DNA of 64,000 nt from Lachnospiraceae bacterium (GTDB lineage Bacteria > Bacillota > Clostridia > Lachnospirales > Lachnospiraceae): positions 1 through 64,000 of the forward strand of contig CABIZF010000011.1 of NCBI GenBank assembly GCA_902363135.1. The letters are read 5' to 3'. Positions 53,358 through 62,428 of the stretch are shown one piece after another. How positions within the stretch are numbered: position 1 is the stretch's first letter; each line of letters opens with the position of its first letter. The notes beneath the pieces are model-generated. The model saw only the letters and a program-made list of their open reading frames with translations. It was not told the origin of the DNA and searched no databases. Made by a program: the position numbers and the translations under genes.

Positions 53358-53439
53358 TGCCACTGGCCGGACTCGAACCGGCACGGTGTTACCCGCTTGA
53401 TTTTGAGTCAAGTGCGTCTGCCAATTCCGCCACAGTGGC
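53358..53439 (-). tRNA. tRNA-Leu (CAA)
   Basis: An 82-base cloverleaf. The acceptor GCCACTG pairs with CAGTGGC, discriminator A. The anticodon stem CTTGA/TCAAG encloses loop CTCAAAA, so the anticodon is CAA (reads UUG). The T-arm is GCCGG-TTCGAGT-CCGGC, and there is a short variable stem (CGGGTAACACCG). CCA is not encoded. It is a single tRNA with its own terminator. The 53440-53677 stretch upstream shows no other gene. Confidence 0.95.
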
Positions 53440-53677
53440 ATATGCGTTTGCACGAGAGACATCATACCATACTTTGGAAACAGATGCAAGAAGTTTTTGC
53501 AAAAGCACATGGAAAATGCACTTGATTCTGTAGAAGAAGCAAAAGCGGAAATGAAAGAGTGTCACGTCGACGAAAAAAAGGTTTGTCCTGTCAAACGCTT
53601 TGTATAAACCGCCAAGAAGCAGGAAATATTGTAGGAAAAGAAAGCAATTGTGAAAAAAAGACAGGTAAATCTGCCAA

Positions 53678-53714
53678 TTGATTTTCAATGACTTACTCGT
53701 TAAAATATTAACGA
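53678..53714 (+). promoter_or_regulatory. ldhA promoter with Rex-like operator
   Basis: TTGATT (53678-53683), 17 bp, TAAAAT (53701-53706). The palindrome TCGTTAA-AATA-TTAACGA (53697-53714) covers the -10. It differs by one base per arm from the Rex site TTGTTAA-N4-TTAACAA. Rex represses fermentation genes when NADH is low, which suits a lactate dehydrogenase. Confidence 0.7.
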
Positions 53715-53773
53715 ACAGAGCGACAAGGTTATCGTGTTTCACATAAACTGTGAGATCAGAGAGGAGACAGAGC

Positions 53774-54760
53774 ATGAGAATTACATTTTTTGGTGCAAAA
53801 AGTTATGATAAAGAATCCTTCAACAGAATCAAAGAGCAGTATCCGGAGCTGGAGCTGGAGTACTGGGAGACGGACCTCTCACCGAAGACAGCGTCCTATG
53901 TACAGGACAGCGAGGCAATCTGCGCGTTTGTAAGCTCAGATGTGAGTGAAAAGACATTAAAGGTGCTGCAGAACAGAGGGGTCAAGCTTGTACTTATGCG
54001 CTGCGCAGGTTTCAATAATGTAGATTTGAAGGCGGCGACAGAGTATGGTATCACAGTCATGCGCGTACCGGGCTATTCACCGGAGGCGGTAGCAGAGCAT
54101 GCGATGGCTTTGGCGATGGCAGTGAACCGCCATCTGCACAAGGCATATATGAGAGTCCGCGAGAACAATTTCAGTCTGCAGGGACTGACCGGAATGAATT
54201 TTTACGGAAAGACAGCCGGAATCGTGGGAACGGGAAAAATCGGAGCGGCAATGGCGCGCATTTGTCATGGATTTGGCATGAAGGTCATCGCATACGACAT
54301 GTATCAGAATCCGGATCTTGATTTCGTTACTTATGTGGAGCTGGATGAGCTGCTCGCAACGAGTGACCTGATCTCCCTGCACTGCCCGCTGATGGAGAGC
54401 ACGCACCATATGATCAATATCGATACGATCAACAAGATGAAGGACGGCGTGATTCTGGTCAATACCTCCCGCGGAGGGCTTGTAAAGACCGATGATCTGA
54501 TCGCCGGAATCCGGGAGCGGAAATTCTTTGGTGTCGGATTGGATGTGTACGAGGAGGAGACACAGAATGTATACGAGAACCGCGAGGATGACATCCTGAT
54601 GCACTCCACGACTGCGCGGCTCTTATCCTTCCCGAATGTCATTGTGACCTCCCATCAGGCATTCCTGACCGAAGAAGCCCTCGGCGCAATCAGCCAGACG
54701 ACGTTGGACAATGCGATGGCTTACCTTAGAGGAATCAAGTCGGGGACAGAGCTGAATTGA
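53774..54760 (+). CDS. ldhA: D-lactate dehydrogenase (2-hydroxyacid dehydrogenase family)
   Basis: The 328-residue enzyme reduces pyruvate to D-lactate with NADH. Motifs: LVLMRCAGFNNVDL (Arg region, about 75-88), the NAD motif GIVGTGKIGAAMA (about 151-163), ISLHCPL, NTSRGGLV (catalytic Arg nearby), GLDVYEEE (Glu) and TSHQAFLTEEAL (catalytic His). The start at 53774 has GAGGAGA upstream. The Rex-like operator supports a fermentative role. The family also includes other 2-hydroxyacid dehydrogenases. Confidence 0.88.
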   Translation: MRITFFGAKSYDKESFNRIKEQYPELELEYWETDLSPKTASYVQDSEAICAFVSSDVSEKTLKVLQNRGVKLVLMRCAGFNNVDLKAATEYGITVMRVPGYSPEAVAEHAMALAMAVNRHLHKAYMRVRENNFSLQGLTGMNFYGKTAGIVGTGKIGAAMARICHGFGMKVIAYDMYQNPDLDFVTYVELDELLATSDLISLHCPLMESTHHMINIDTINKMKDGVILVNTSRGGLVKTDDLIAGIRERKFFGVGLDVYEEETQNVYENREDDILMHSTTARLLSFPNVIVTSHQAFLTEEALGAISQTTLDNAMAYLRGIKSGTELN

Positions 54761-54778
54761 TGGAATGATACAAAAAAA

Positions 54779-54850
54779 TTGACAGCCTTTTCTAATAGGA
54801 TGTATAATAAAAAAAGTCAGCGAAAGCCCTGCGTTTGTCAGGGCTTTTCC
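54779..54850 (+). promoter_or_regulatory. Promoter and terminator-like hairpin before the ABC-FtsX gene
   Basis: TTGACA (54779-54784), 18 bp, TATAAT (54803-54808). About 12 bases after the expected start is a GAAAGCCCTG/CAGGGCTTTTC hairpin (54822-54848). It could be the ldhA terminator, but because it is inside the new transcript it may also attenuate the ABC gene. Confidence 0.6.
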
Positions 54851-54964
54851 TGTTATGAGACGAAGGTAAAAAACCGGCAGAAAACGGAAGCATATCTTCA
54901 AAAATTTCAGAAAGCGGCTGAAAAGAATGTAAGATTAATTTATAGAAGAGACGGGAGGAAATGG

Positions 54965-57900
54965 ATGCTTCAGATTCAACATATCCGGAAGGAATACCGC
55001 ACAGGGAAGCTGGTTCAGAAGGCGCTTGATGACGTCAGCCTGAATCTGCGCGACAATGAATTCGTGGCGATTCTCGGGCCGAGCGGTTCGGGAAAGACGA
55101 CGCTTCTGAACATCATCGGGGGACTGGATCGTTATGACAGCGGCGATCTGATCATCAATGGTATTTCGACGAAAAAGTATAAGGACCGGGACTGGGATTC
55201 CTACAGGAACCATACGATCGGCTTTGTGTTCCAGAGCTATAACCTGATCCCGCACCAGACCGTGCTCGCAAATGTGGAGCTGGCGATGACGATTTCCGGT
55301 ATTTCCGGCAGCGAGCGGAGACGTCGGGCGACAGAGGCGCTGGAAAAGGTCGGCCTTGGCGCGCAGTTGCACAAGAAGCCGAGCCAGATGTCCGGCGGGC
55401 AGATGCAGCGTGTCGCGATCGCGCGGGCGCTTGTGAACAATCCGGATATTCTTTTGGCAGATGAACCGACCGGGGCACTGGATTCAGATACGAGCGTGCA
55501 GGTCATGGAGCTTTTAAAGGAGGTTGCAAAAGAACGCCTCGTTGTGATGGTTACGCATAATCCGGAGCTCGCAAGTCTGTATGCGACGCGGACGGTGAAT
55601 CTGCGTGATGGCAAAATCCGTTCGGATACGGATCCGTTTATACCGGAAGCGGAGAGCCTGACACCGCCGGTGCATAAAAATATGGGAAAGTCATCGATGT
55701 CTTTTCTGACAGCACTCTCCTTAAGCTTCCAGAATCTGCGCACAAAAAAGGCGCGGACGCTTCTGACGTCGTTTGCCGGTTCGATCGGTATTATTGGTAT
55801 CGCCCTGATTCTGTCGATTTCAAATGGTGTGAATCGTTACATTCAGAATATGGAGGAGGAGACGCTCTCTGAGTATCCATTGCAGATCCAGAGCACGGGC
55901 TTTGACCTGACCTCGATGATGGCGGGAGCGGCAGAGGCTGCGGGAAAAGAGAATGCAGAAGGCACGGTCGGTGTCACAGAGATGGTGACGAATATGTTTT
56001 CCAAGATGAATTCAAATGATCTGCAGTCCTTAAAGGAATACCTTGACAGTGAGGAGAGCGGAATCGGGCAGTATGCAAATGCCGTAGAGTACACGTATTC
56101 AATGTCGCCGCAGATTTTCAGGGAAGAGGGAGATGAGATCCGGCAGGTAAATCCGGATACGTCTTTTTCTGCGATGGGACTTGGCTCCTCGACATCGTCC
56201 AACAGCATTATGTCGATGACCATGAGCACGGATGTTTTTTATGAGATGCCGGAGAAAGCGTCGCTCTACGAAGGACAGTACGATGTAAAGGCGGGACGCT
56301 GGCCAAAGACCTACCAGGAATGTGTGCTTGTGCTCACGCCGAATGGAAATATCAGTGATTTTCTCCAGTACACGCTCGGACTGCGTGACAGCAGGGAGCT
56401 GGAGGAGATGGTGGAACAGTTTATGGCAGAAGAGACGGTCGAGACGCCGACACAGGCAGATGGCTACTCCTATGATCAGATTCTCGGAACGACGTTCCGG
56501 CTAGTCAACGCGGCCGACTATTATGAATATGATGCAGACTATAAAGTCTGGAAGGACAAAACAGACAATGATGCATATATGAAAAAACTTGTGAAAAACG
56601 GGGAGACTCTGACGATCGTCGGCATCGTCCAGCCAAAGGAAGGTGCGACGGCTTCCATGCTCACGGCGGGAATCTGCTACCCGAAGGCACTGACGCATCA
56701 CGTGATCGAGGAGGCGAAGAAAAGTCCGATTGTACAGGCACAGCTCGCAGATGAGAAGACGAACGTGTTTACCGGTGAGGCATTTGGTAGGGAAAACGAA
56801 GCCGATGATGGTAAATTTGATCTGGAATCGCTCTTTCAGATCGATACGGATGCGTTGCAGCAGGCGTTTCAGTTTGATGAGAGTGTATTGTCACTGGATT
56901 TATCGGGGCTGTCCGGTGGAAATATGAAGATGCCGGATCTGTCCAGAAGCATGCAGCTGGATGCCAATGATTTGCCGGACTTTTCGAAAATGCTGGATTT
57001 GTCCGCGCTGGATCTGGATCTGTTGGATGTGCTGAAGCCGGAAGACCTCGCGGCTAATATTCCGGCTGCACCAAAGCTGAATCTGATGGATATGGTCAGC
57101 CAGATGAAATTTAATTTTACCGAAGAGGGCATGCAGTCGCTGCTCACAGAGCTTTTGCAAGGCTATCAGGAGAGCATCAAGGACAAGCCGGAGGCTGATT
57201 CTGAGAAGATGAGAGCGGCGATCCGACAGTATCTGACGAGCGAAGAGGTCACGAGCCGGGTGGTAAATGATATCCGGGAGCTGGTGAAGAACAACATTCA
57301 GGTCGATGTCTCCTCAGAGAGACTGATTGCGGCGGCGACCAGGCTGATGAATCAGTATCAGGACTATGTGAAGAAAAATGATATCACAGAGACCGGGGCT
57401 GCGAGCATTCTGGCATTTTTGTCGACAAAGGAGGCACAGGATGCCATCCGGTCGGAAGCGGAGAAGCTGATAAAGGACGGACTTACGGTCAATATCACGG
57501 CAGACCAGATCAAAGAAATTCTGGTGAAGGATGTGCTGGAAGGGTATTCGGATTACGCAAAGAAAAATGCCCTCCCTGATCCGGCGAATCTCGGGACGTA
57601 TTTTTTGGAATACCTGCAGTCAGAAGCCGGACAGCAGGTGTTCTTAAAGGGCCTTTCCTCAATGATCGATACTTCACAGGTAGAGCAGAAGTTTTCTGAG
57701 GCAATGGGGACGTATATGCAGAGTGCGATGAACGCTTACACAGAAGCGATCATAAAGGCAATTGAGGCAAAATTTTCGGATATCATGGCACAGGTGGCAC
57801 AGCAGCTGACTGTCGGCATTGAGGATGCCATGAATGATATGATGAAAAAAGTCGGTACGAATATGCAAAAAACGCTGCAGCAGGTCATGACGCAGATTAC

Positions 57901-58690
57901 GTCGAGCATGACGACTGCGATGACGCAGGCGATGAATCAGCTTGGAAGCGGAATGGAGCATGCGCTTACGATTGATCCGGATGCATTTGCAAAGGCGATC
58001 CATATGAATATGAGCGAGGATGAGCTTTCGGAGCTTCTGATGTCATTGATGACTTACGAAAATGCGTCCTGCGACGGCAATCTTAAGAAGCTCGGCTATG
58101 CGGACGAGGCCGTTCCGGGCGGAATCTCGATCTATCCGAAGGATTTTGAGAGCAAGGAAGAGGTGGTGCGGATTCTGGACGAATACAATGCAAGGATGGA
58201 GGCATCCGGTAAAGAGGAGCAGGTGATCAGCTACACGGACATCGTCGGCACTCTGATGTCATCCGTGACGGATATCGTCGATATCATCAGCTATGTATTG
58301 ATTGCATTTGTCGCGATTTCCCTAGTTGTCTCTTCGATCATGATCGGTGTCATCACGTACATCAGTGTGCTCGAGCGGAAAAAAGAGATCGGTATTCTGC
58401 GTGCGATCGGCGCGTCAAAACGGAATGTCTCAGAGGTGTTCAATGCGGAGACATGCATTATCGGACTCTGTGCGGGGCTGATGGGTATCGGGATCACGTT
58501 GGCGCTGCTTGTGCCGGGCAATATGCTGATTCACCGTCTGGCCGATACAAATCAGGTCAGTGCGTCTCTTCCGGCACTCCCGGCGATCGTGCTGATCGGC
58601 CTCAGTGTATTTCTGACCTTCATCGGAGGCCTGATCCCGTCCCGCAAGGCTGCGAAGAGCGATCCGGTGACGGCACTGCGGAACGAATAG
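54965..58690 (+). CDS. Giant ABC transporter: ATPase fused to FtsX-type permease with large external domain
   Basis: The 1241-residue MacB-like protein starts at 54965 (GGGAGGA, 6 bases). The ATPase is at about 1-225 (Walker A GPSGSGKTT, signature MSGGQMQRVAIARA, Walker B LLADEPTGALD). Membrane helix 1 is at about 265-283, an external region at about 285-1100, and three C-terminal helices at about 1105-1130, 1160-1182 and 1203-1225 with FtsX features (ERKKEIGILRAIGASK, IPSRKAAKSDPVTALRNE). The external part includes about three 62-residue tandem repeats (752-920) and a Met/Gln-rich helical stretch (925-1010). MacB-type proteins move lipids, peptides or proteins from the membrane rather than import solutes. 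The partner and cargo are unknown. Confidence 0.88.
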   Translation: MLQIQHIRKEYRTGKLVQKALDDVSLNLRDNEFVAILGPSGSGKTTLLNIIGGLDRYDSGDLIINGISTKKYKDRDWDSYRNHTIGFVFQSYNLIPHQTVLANVELAMTISGISGSERRRRATEALEKVGLGAQLHKKPSQMSGGQMQRVAIARALVNNPDILLADEPTGALDSDTSVQVMELLKEVAKERLVVMVTHNPELASLYATRTVNLRDGKIRSDTDPFIPEAESLTPPVHKNMGKSSMSFLTALSLSFQNLRTKKARTLLTSFAGSIGIIGIALILSISNGVNRYIQNMEEETLSEYPLQIQSTGFDLTSMMAGAAEAAGKENAEGTVGVTEMVTNMFSKMNSNDLQSLKEYLDSEESGIGQYANAVEYTYSMSPQIFREEGDEIRQVNPDTSFSAMGLGSSTSSNSIMSMTMSTDVFYEMPEKASLYEGQYDVKAGRWPKTYQECVLVLTPNGNISDFLQYTLGLRDSRELEEMVEQFMAEETVETPTQADGYSYDQILGTTFRLVNAADYYEYDADYKVWKDKTDNDAYMKKLVKNGETLTIVGIVQPKEGATASMLTAGICYPKALTHHVIEEAKKSPIVQAQLADEKTNVFTGEAFGRENEADDGKFDLESLFQIDTDALQQAFQFDESVLSLDLSGLSGGNMKMPDLSRSMQLDANDLPDFSKMLDLSALDLDLLDVLKPEDLAANIPAAPKLNLMDMVSQMKFNFTEEGMQSLLTELLQGYQESIKDKPEADSEKMRAAIRQYLTSEEVTSRVVNDIRELVKNNIQVDVSSERLIAAATRLMNQYQDYVKKNDITETGAASILAFLSTKEAQDAIRSEAEKLIKDGLTVNITADQIKEILVKDVLEGYSDYAKKNALPDPANLGTYFLEYLQSEAGQQVFLKGLSSMIDTSQVEQKFSEAMGTYMQSAMNAYTEAIIKAIEAKFSDIMAQVAQQLTVGIEDAMNDMMKKVGTNMQKTLQQVMTQITSSMTTAMTQAMNQLGSGMEHALTIDPDAFAKAIHMNMSEDELSELLMSLMTYENASCDGNLKKLGYADEAVPGGISIYPKDFESKEEVVRILDEYNARMEASGKEEQVISYTDIVGTLMSSVTDIVDIISYVLIAFVAISLVVSSIMIGVITYISVLERKKEIGILRAIGASKRNVSEVFNAETCIIGLCAGLMGIGITLALLVPGNMLIHRLADTNQVSASLPALPAIVLIGLSVFLTFIGGLIPSRKAAKSDPVTALRNE

Positions 58691-58693
58691 AAA

Positions 58694-58892
58694 GATGCCA
58701 GGGTCAAAAGGTCAAAAAGCCGTTCATGCTTGCATGATAAGGTTTTTGAACTTGGGACCCGCCAAACATGAGAAAGTAGCGATTTACGTAGTAAATCAGC
58801 GGATTTCGAATGTTTGTAGAATTGCGGGAGCTGCTTTGCAGCGGAGCAATTCGTAGGCATCATAGGGGGCAAAATACTTTTTGACCCCAACA
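58694..58892 (-). repeat. MITE-like element, copy B (199 bp)
   Basis: Nearly identical to 31952-32149 in inverse orientation, with the same core hairpins. The ends are GATGCCAGGGTCAAAAGGTC and TTTTTGACCCCAAC. Inserted four bases after the ABC gene stop. Confidence 0.88.
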
Positions 58893-58992
58893 ACATAAAA
58901 AGAGAACGGATCGGAAAAATCCGGTTGTGGAATATTCTGGAAACGGTTATAATATAGAAAGAAATTTAAATAACTACGGAGGAACATGTGCA

Positions 58993-61038
58993 ATGAAGCT
59001 TACACGTGAATATGGAGAAAAAATTTCTCCAGAAATGATTGGTCTCTTTTTTGAGGATATCAATTTTGCTGCAGATGGTGGACTCTATGCGGAGATGATT
59101 GAGAACCGTTCCTTTGAGGCAAAGGAGGGATTTGGCACACCGGGTAATTTCTATGCGGTAGACGATTATGGCTATGCATGGACTCCGGTCTGCAAAGACG
59201 GGGAGCAGACACCGCGGATGCAGTATGTGACCGGCCTGCCCCTTTCTATGGTGAATCCGCATTACCTGAGACTGACGACGTATGCAGCTCATCAGGGCTT
59301 CGCGAATCAGGCATATGATGGCATCTATCTGGAGAAAGGCAAGAGCTATCATGTCTCCTTTTATGCAAGATGTGTTGCATATGAGGGAGAAACGTTTTCG
59401 GTCGAAGTAAATAAAGATGGAACGACTTATGCAAAAGGAAGTGTCGCGGCGGTGAAGCCGGTGCCATATGCGCCGTTTACAGATCTGACGGTGGAGTTTC
59501 CGCTGACAGACGGCCCGTTTGCCGAGATTCAGCGGGAGATCAAGGGTATTGATGTGACGAAGCGCTGCAGAGAACACGAATGGGTGAAGTATGACATGAC
59601 CCTGACGGCAGACGAGACGGTGTCAGGAGCATCCTTTGAGATCAGGCTTGATGTGGCAGGTGTCGTAGAATTTGACCTGATTTCCATGCTTCCGGATGAT
59701 GCGGTTGCAGGTGTATTCCGGAAGGATCTGCTTGAAGCATTGAAAGATATCCGGCCGGGCTTTATTCGTTTCCCTGGCGGATGTATTGTTGAGGGCATCA
59801 GCCTAGAAAACCGCTATCAGTGGAAGAAAACTGTGGGAGAGCTGAAGGATCGGAAATACATCCCGAATCTCTGGGCATTCCAGGATGACCGCAATTTCCG
59901 GAAAGACCTGGATGCGAAGCGCCCGGATGCACATTATGGACAGTCCTATGGAATCGGTTTTTATGAGTATTTTGTGCTCTGTGAGCTTTTGGGCGCAAAG
60001 CCGCTTCCGGTACTCGGAATGGGTGCGGCCTGCCAGTTCCGCACGACTGAGCTGGTGCCGATCGATAATGAGGAGTTCCGGGAGTTTGTACAGGATGCAT
60101 TGGATCTGATTGAGTTTGCGAACGGTCCGGTGGAGAGCAAGTGGGGCGGACTCCGTGCAAAGATGGGGCATCCACAGCCGTTTGACCTTGAGATGCTTGC
60201 GATTGGAAATGAGCAGTGGGAGACAAAGTACGTGGATATTTTTGAACGCCATGTGCAGTTTGAAAAGGCGATTCATGCGGTTTACCCAAAGATGAAGCTC
60301 CTTGGTACCGCAGGACCGAGCGTAGAAAATACGCTCTATGATCTGGCGTGGGATTTTTACCGGAAAGGTCAGAAGGAGAATCCGGATTTTGTCTATGCGG
60401 TAGATGAGCATTACTATGTATCTCCGCAGTGGATGTATGACCACATCGCATTCTATGATAACTATCCGAGAGAGATCGGCGTGTTTGCCGGCGAGTATGC
60501 AGCGCATACCGAGGATAAGGAAAATACGATGGAAGCTGCGCTGGCAGAGGCTGCCTTTATGACCGGCCTTGAGAAAAATGCAGGCGTTATCAAGCTCGCC
60601 TCCTATGCGCCGCTGTTCAACCGGATCGGCCACAGCCAGTGGAAGCCGGATATGATCTGGTTTGACGATCATGAAGTATATCTGACTCCGAACTATTATG
60701 TACAGAAGCTCTATGCGAACCACGTCGGGGATCATACACTTCAGTTGAACGGGCAGGATGAAACACTCCGGAAAGAAGGCATTTACGTGACTGCATCCGA
60801 GACAAAGGAAGGAAAGCTGATTCTGAAAGCGGTTAATACTACAGATGATGCATTCCTGCTTCCGGTTGAAGGTGCAGATGGACAGCCGGTGGCCGGTGCT
60901 GCGAAGATATGGGTGCTGGAGACGGCAGGCGAGAAGCCGGCAGAAAAGCCGGAGCCTTCGAAGGTTGCTGAGTGTGCGCTGGAGCTTAATGGCAGCATCC
61001 GGCTGGCACCGAAGAGCTTTACCGTATTAGAAGTGTAG
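58993..61038 (+). CDS. GH51 alpha-L-arabinofuranosidase
   Basis: The 681-residue enzyme releases arabinofuranose from arabinoxylan or arabinan oligosaccharides. It has the GH51 start (GEKISPEMIGLFFEDINFAADGGLYAEMI in pieces, 9-37), RFPGGCIVEG, the acid/base motif AIGNEQWETKY (about 410-420) and nucleophile FAGEYAAH (Glu, about 501). A carbohydrate-binding-like insert lies at about 75-240, and a beta domain at the end. There is no signal peptide, so it is intracellular and acts on imported oligosaccharides, fitting the CUT1 transporter in this window. The start at 58993 has GGAGGAAC upstream. Confidence 0.93.
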   Translation: MKLTREYGEKISPEMIGLFFEDINFAADGGLYAEMIENRSFEAKEGFGTPGNFYAVDDYGYAWTPVCKDGEQTPRMQYVTGLPLSMVNPHYLRLTTYAAHQGFANQAYDGIYLEKGKSYHVSFYARCVAYEGETFSVEVNKDGTTYAKGSVAAVKPVPYAPFTDLTVEFPLTDGPFAEIQREIKGIDVTKRCREHEWVKYDMTLTADETVSGASFEIRLDVAGVVEFDLISMLPDDAVAGVFRKDLLEALKDIRPGFIRFPGGCIVEGISLENRYQWKKTVGELKDRKYIPNLWAFQDDRNFRKDLDAKRPDAHYGQSYGIGFYEYFVLCELLGAKPLPVLGMGAACQFRTTELVPIDNEEFREFVQDALDLIEFANGPVESKWGGLRAKMGHPQPFDLEMLAIGNEQWETKYVDIFERHVQFEKAIHAVYPKMKLLGTAGPSVENTLYDLAWDFYRKGQKENPDFVYAVDEHYYVSPQWMYDHIAFYDNYPREIGVFAGEYAAHTEDKENTMEAALAEAAFMTGLEKNAGVIKLASYAPLFNRIGHSQWKPDMIWFDDHEVYLTPNYYVQKLYANHVGDHTLQLNGQDETLRKEGIYVTASETKEGKLILKAVNTTDDAFLLPVEGADGQPVAGAAKIWVLETAGEKPAEKPEPSKVAECALELNGSIRLAPKSFTVLEV

Positions 61039-61088
61039 CATTAAAGCGCGCATTCTGCGGAGCATTTTTGCTTTACAGGACGCAATTT

Positions 61089-61130
61089 CCAAAAAATAAA
61101 ACGGGCCGGAACTGCTGTGCAGCTCCGGCC
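61089..61130 (-). terminator. Terminator of the DAHP synthase gene
   Basis: On the minus strand GGCCGGAGCTGC pairs with GCAGTTCCGGCC, then CGTTTTATTTTTT. It may also act for the arabinofuranosidase gene on the plus strand. Confidence 0.85.
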
Positions 61131-61145
61131 TGAAGCTTTATGGCA

Positions 61146-62189
61146 TTACATTTTTCCTAATGTATCATAAATATCGTAAATCAGCTTCTCCGACTTCTCC
61201 CATCCAAGGCACGGATCAGTGATGGACTGACCGTAGACGTGGTTGCCGGTGCCGATCTTCTGCGCGCCATCCTCAATGTAGCTTTCAATCATGAAGCCTT
61301 TGATGAGCTTGCGAAGCTCAGTGTTGTAGCTCATGCTGTGCAGCACTTCCTTTGCAATGCGGATCTGTTCGATGTATTGTTTGCCGGAGTTCGAATGGTT
61401 TGTATCGATGATTGCCGCCGGGTTTGCGAGGCCACGCTTGCCATAGAGCTCGTTGAGCAGCATCAGATCCTCGTAATGGTAGTTCGGAATCGAATCGCCA
61501 TGCTTGTTTGTCGCACCGCGCAGTACGACATGTGCGAGATCGTTTCCGTCGGTGTAGACTTCCCAGCCGCGGTAGATGAAGTTGTGCTTGCTCTGCGCTG
61601 CTTTGACGGAATTGAACATGACGGAGAGATCGCCGCTGGTCGGGTTCTTCATACCGGCCGGTACGGTCATGCCGCTGACGGTCATGCGGTGATGCTGGTC
61701 CTCAACGGAACGTGCGCCAATCGCGACGTAGGAAAGCAGATCGTCGACATAGCGATAGTTTTCCGGATAAAGCATCTCATCGGCGCAGGTCAGGCCGGTC
61801 TGCTCGATGGCGTCCGCATGGAGCTTTCGCATCGCGACGATGCCTGCGAATACATCCGGCTTCTTTTCCGGATCCGGCTGATGGACGAGACCTTTGTAGC
61901 CCTCTCCGGTCGTGCGCGGCTTGTTTGTATAAATACGCGGGATCAGAAGGATCCGGTCGCCGATCTTGTCCTGTATCTTCGCAAGGCGGTGGATGTAATC
62001 GAGTACCGAGTCGACATTGTCTGCCGAGCAGGGGCCGATGATCAGAATAAATTTATCCGATGCGCCGGTAAAGACGTCGCGGATTTCCGCGTCACGTTTT
62101 TTCTTGATTTCTACGACCCGGTCAGAGAGCGGGTACATTTTTTTCACTTCCGCAGGAATCGGAAGCTTTTTTACAAAATTCATAGCCAT
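61146..62189 (-). CDS. aroF: 3-deoxy-7-phosphoheptulonate (DAHP) synthase, type I
   Basis: The 347-residue enzyme condenses PEP and erythrose-4-phosphate, the first shikimate step. Motifs: LIIGPCSADN (metal Cys), IPRIYTNKPRTTGEGYKGL (PEP site), GARSVEDQHHR, GMKNPTSGDL, IIDTNHSNSGKQ and the late GQSITDPCLGWE. This is the E. coli AroFGH-like subclass, which is usually feedback-regulated by an aromatic amino acid. The start at 62189 has AGAGG 9 bases upstream. Monocistronic. Confidence 0.95.
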   Translation of the reverse strand: MAMNFVKKLPIPAEVKKMYPLSDRVVEIKKKRDAEIRDVFTGASDKFILIIGPCSADNVDSVLDYIHRLAKIQDKIGDRILLIPRIYTNKPRTTGEGYKGLVHQPDPEKKPDVFAGIVAMRKLHADAIEQTGLTCADEMLYPENYRYVDDLLSYVAIGARSVEDQHHRMTVSGMTVPAGMKNPTSGDLSVMFNSVKAAQSKHNFIYRGWEVYTDGNDLAHVVLRGATNKHGDSIPNYHYEDLMLLNELYGKRGLANPAAIIDTNHSNSGKQYIEQIRIAKEVLHSMSYNTELRKLIKGFMIESYIEDGAQKIGTGNHVYGQSITDPCLGWEKSEKLIYDIYDTLGKM

Positions 62190-62232
62190 TGTACGGTACC
62201 TCTTTAGCGTTAAGATTTTACTACTGTGAATC

Positions 62233-62274
62233 ATTATAGTCTAATTCATTTCAAATGTCGACCAAAATTTTGGT
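62233..62274 (-). promoter_or_regulatory. aroF promoter and adjacent 14-bp palindrome
   Basis: On the minus strand TCGACA (62261-62256), 17 bp, TATAAT (62238-62233). The perfect palindrome ACCAAAATTTTGGT (62261-62274) abuts the -35, a possible operator for an unknown regulator. Confidence 0.55.
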
Positions 62275-62312
62275 TTTATTTTTTTCAGGTGTGTGTTATA
62301 TTTAAATACTAG

Positions 62313-62347
62313 TGTACCGATCTGCTGAAAATCAACAGGTCGGCACA
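62313..62347 (+). other. Stem-loop upstream of the precorrin-2 dehydrogenase gene
   Basis: TGTACCGATCTG pairs with CAGGTCGGCACA (one mismatch, one G-U), followed by TTTATCATTTTTC. It could be a weak terminator or leader structure. It lies about 80 bases before the gene. Confidence 0.5.
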
Positions 62348-62428
62348 TTTATCATTTTTCAAACATGCGTCAGGAATGGGGCATGCGACGGGCTTCATTT
62401 ACAGACGAAATGACAGAGAGGCAACAGA

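Noticed and set aside
53358..53439. tRNA-Leu as the attachment site of an integrated element
   Set aside because: No duplicated tRNA 3' end, integrase or foreign gene block flanks it; only repeat copies and terminators.
59803..60735. Minus-strand open frame of about 310 codons inside the GH51 gene
   Set aside because: Antisense shadow of a well-conserved GH51 sequence; no supporting motif.
61239..62207. Long plus-strand open frame opposite the DAHP synthase gene
   Set aside because: Antisense shadow of aroF; no recognisable domain and no start signal.
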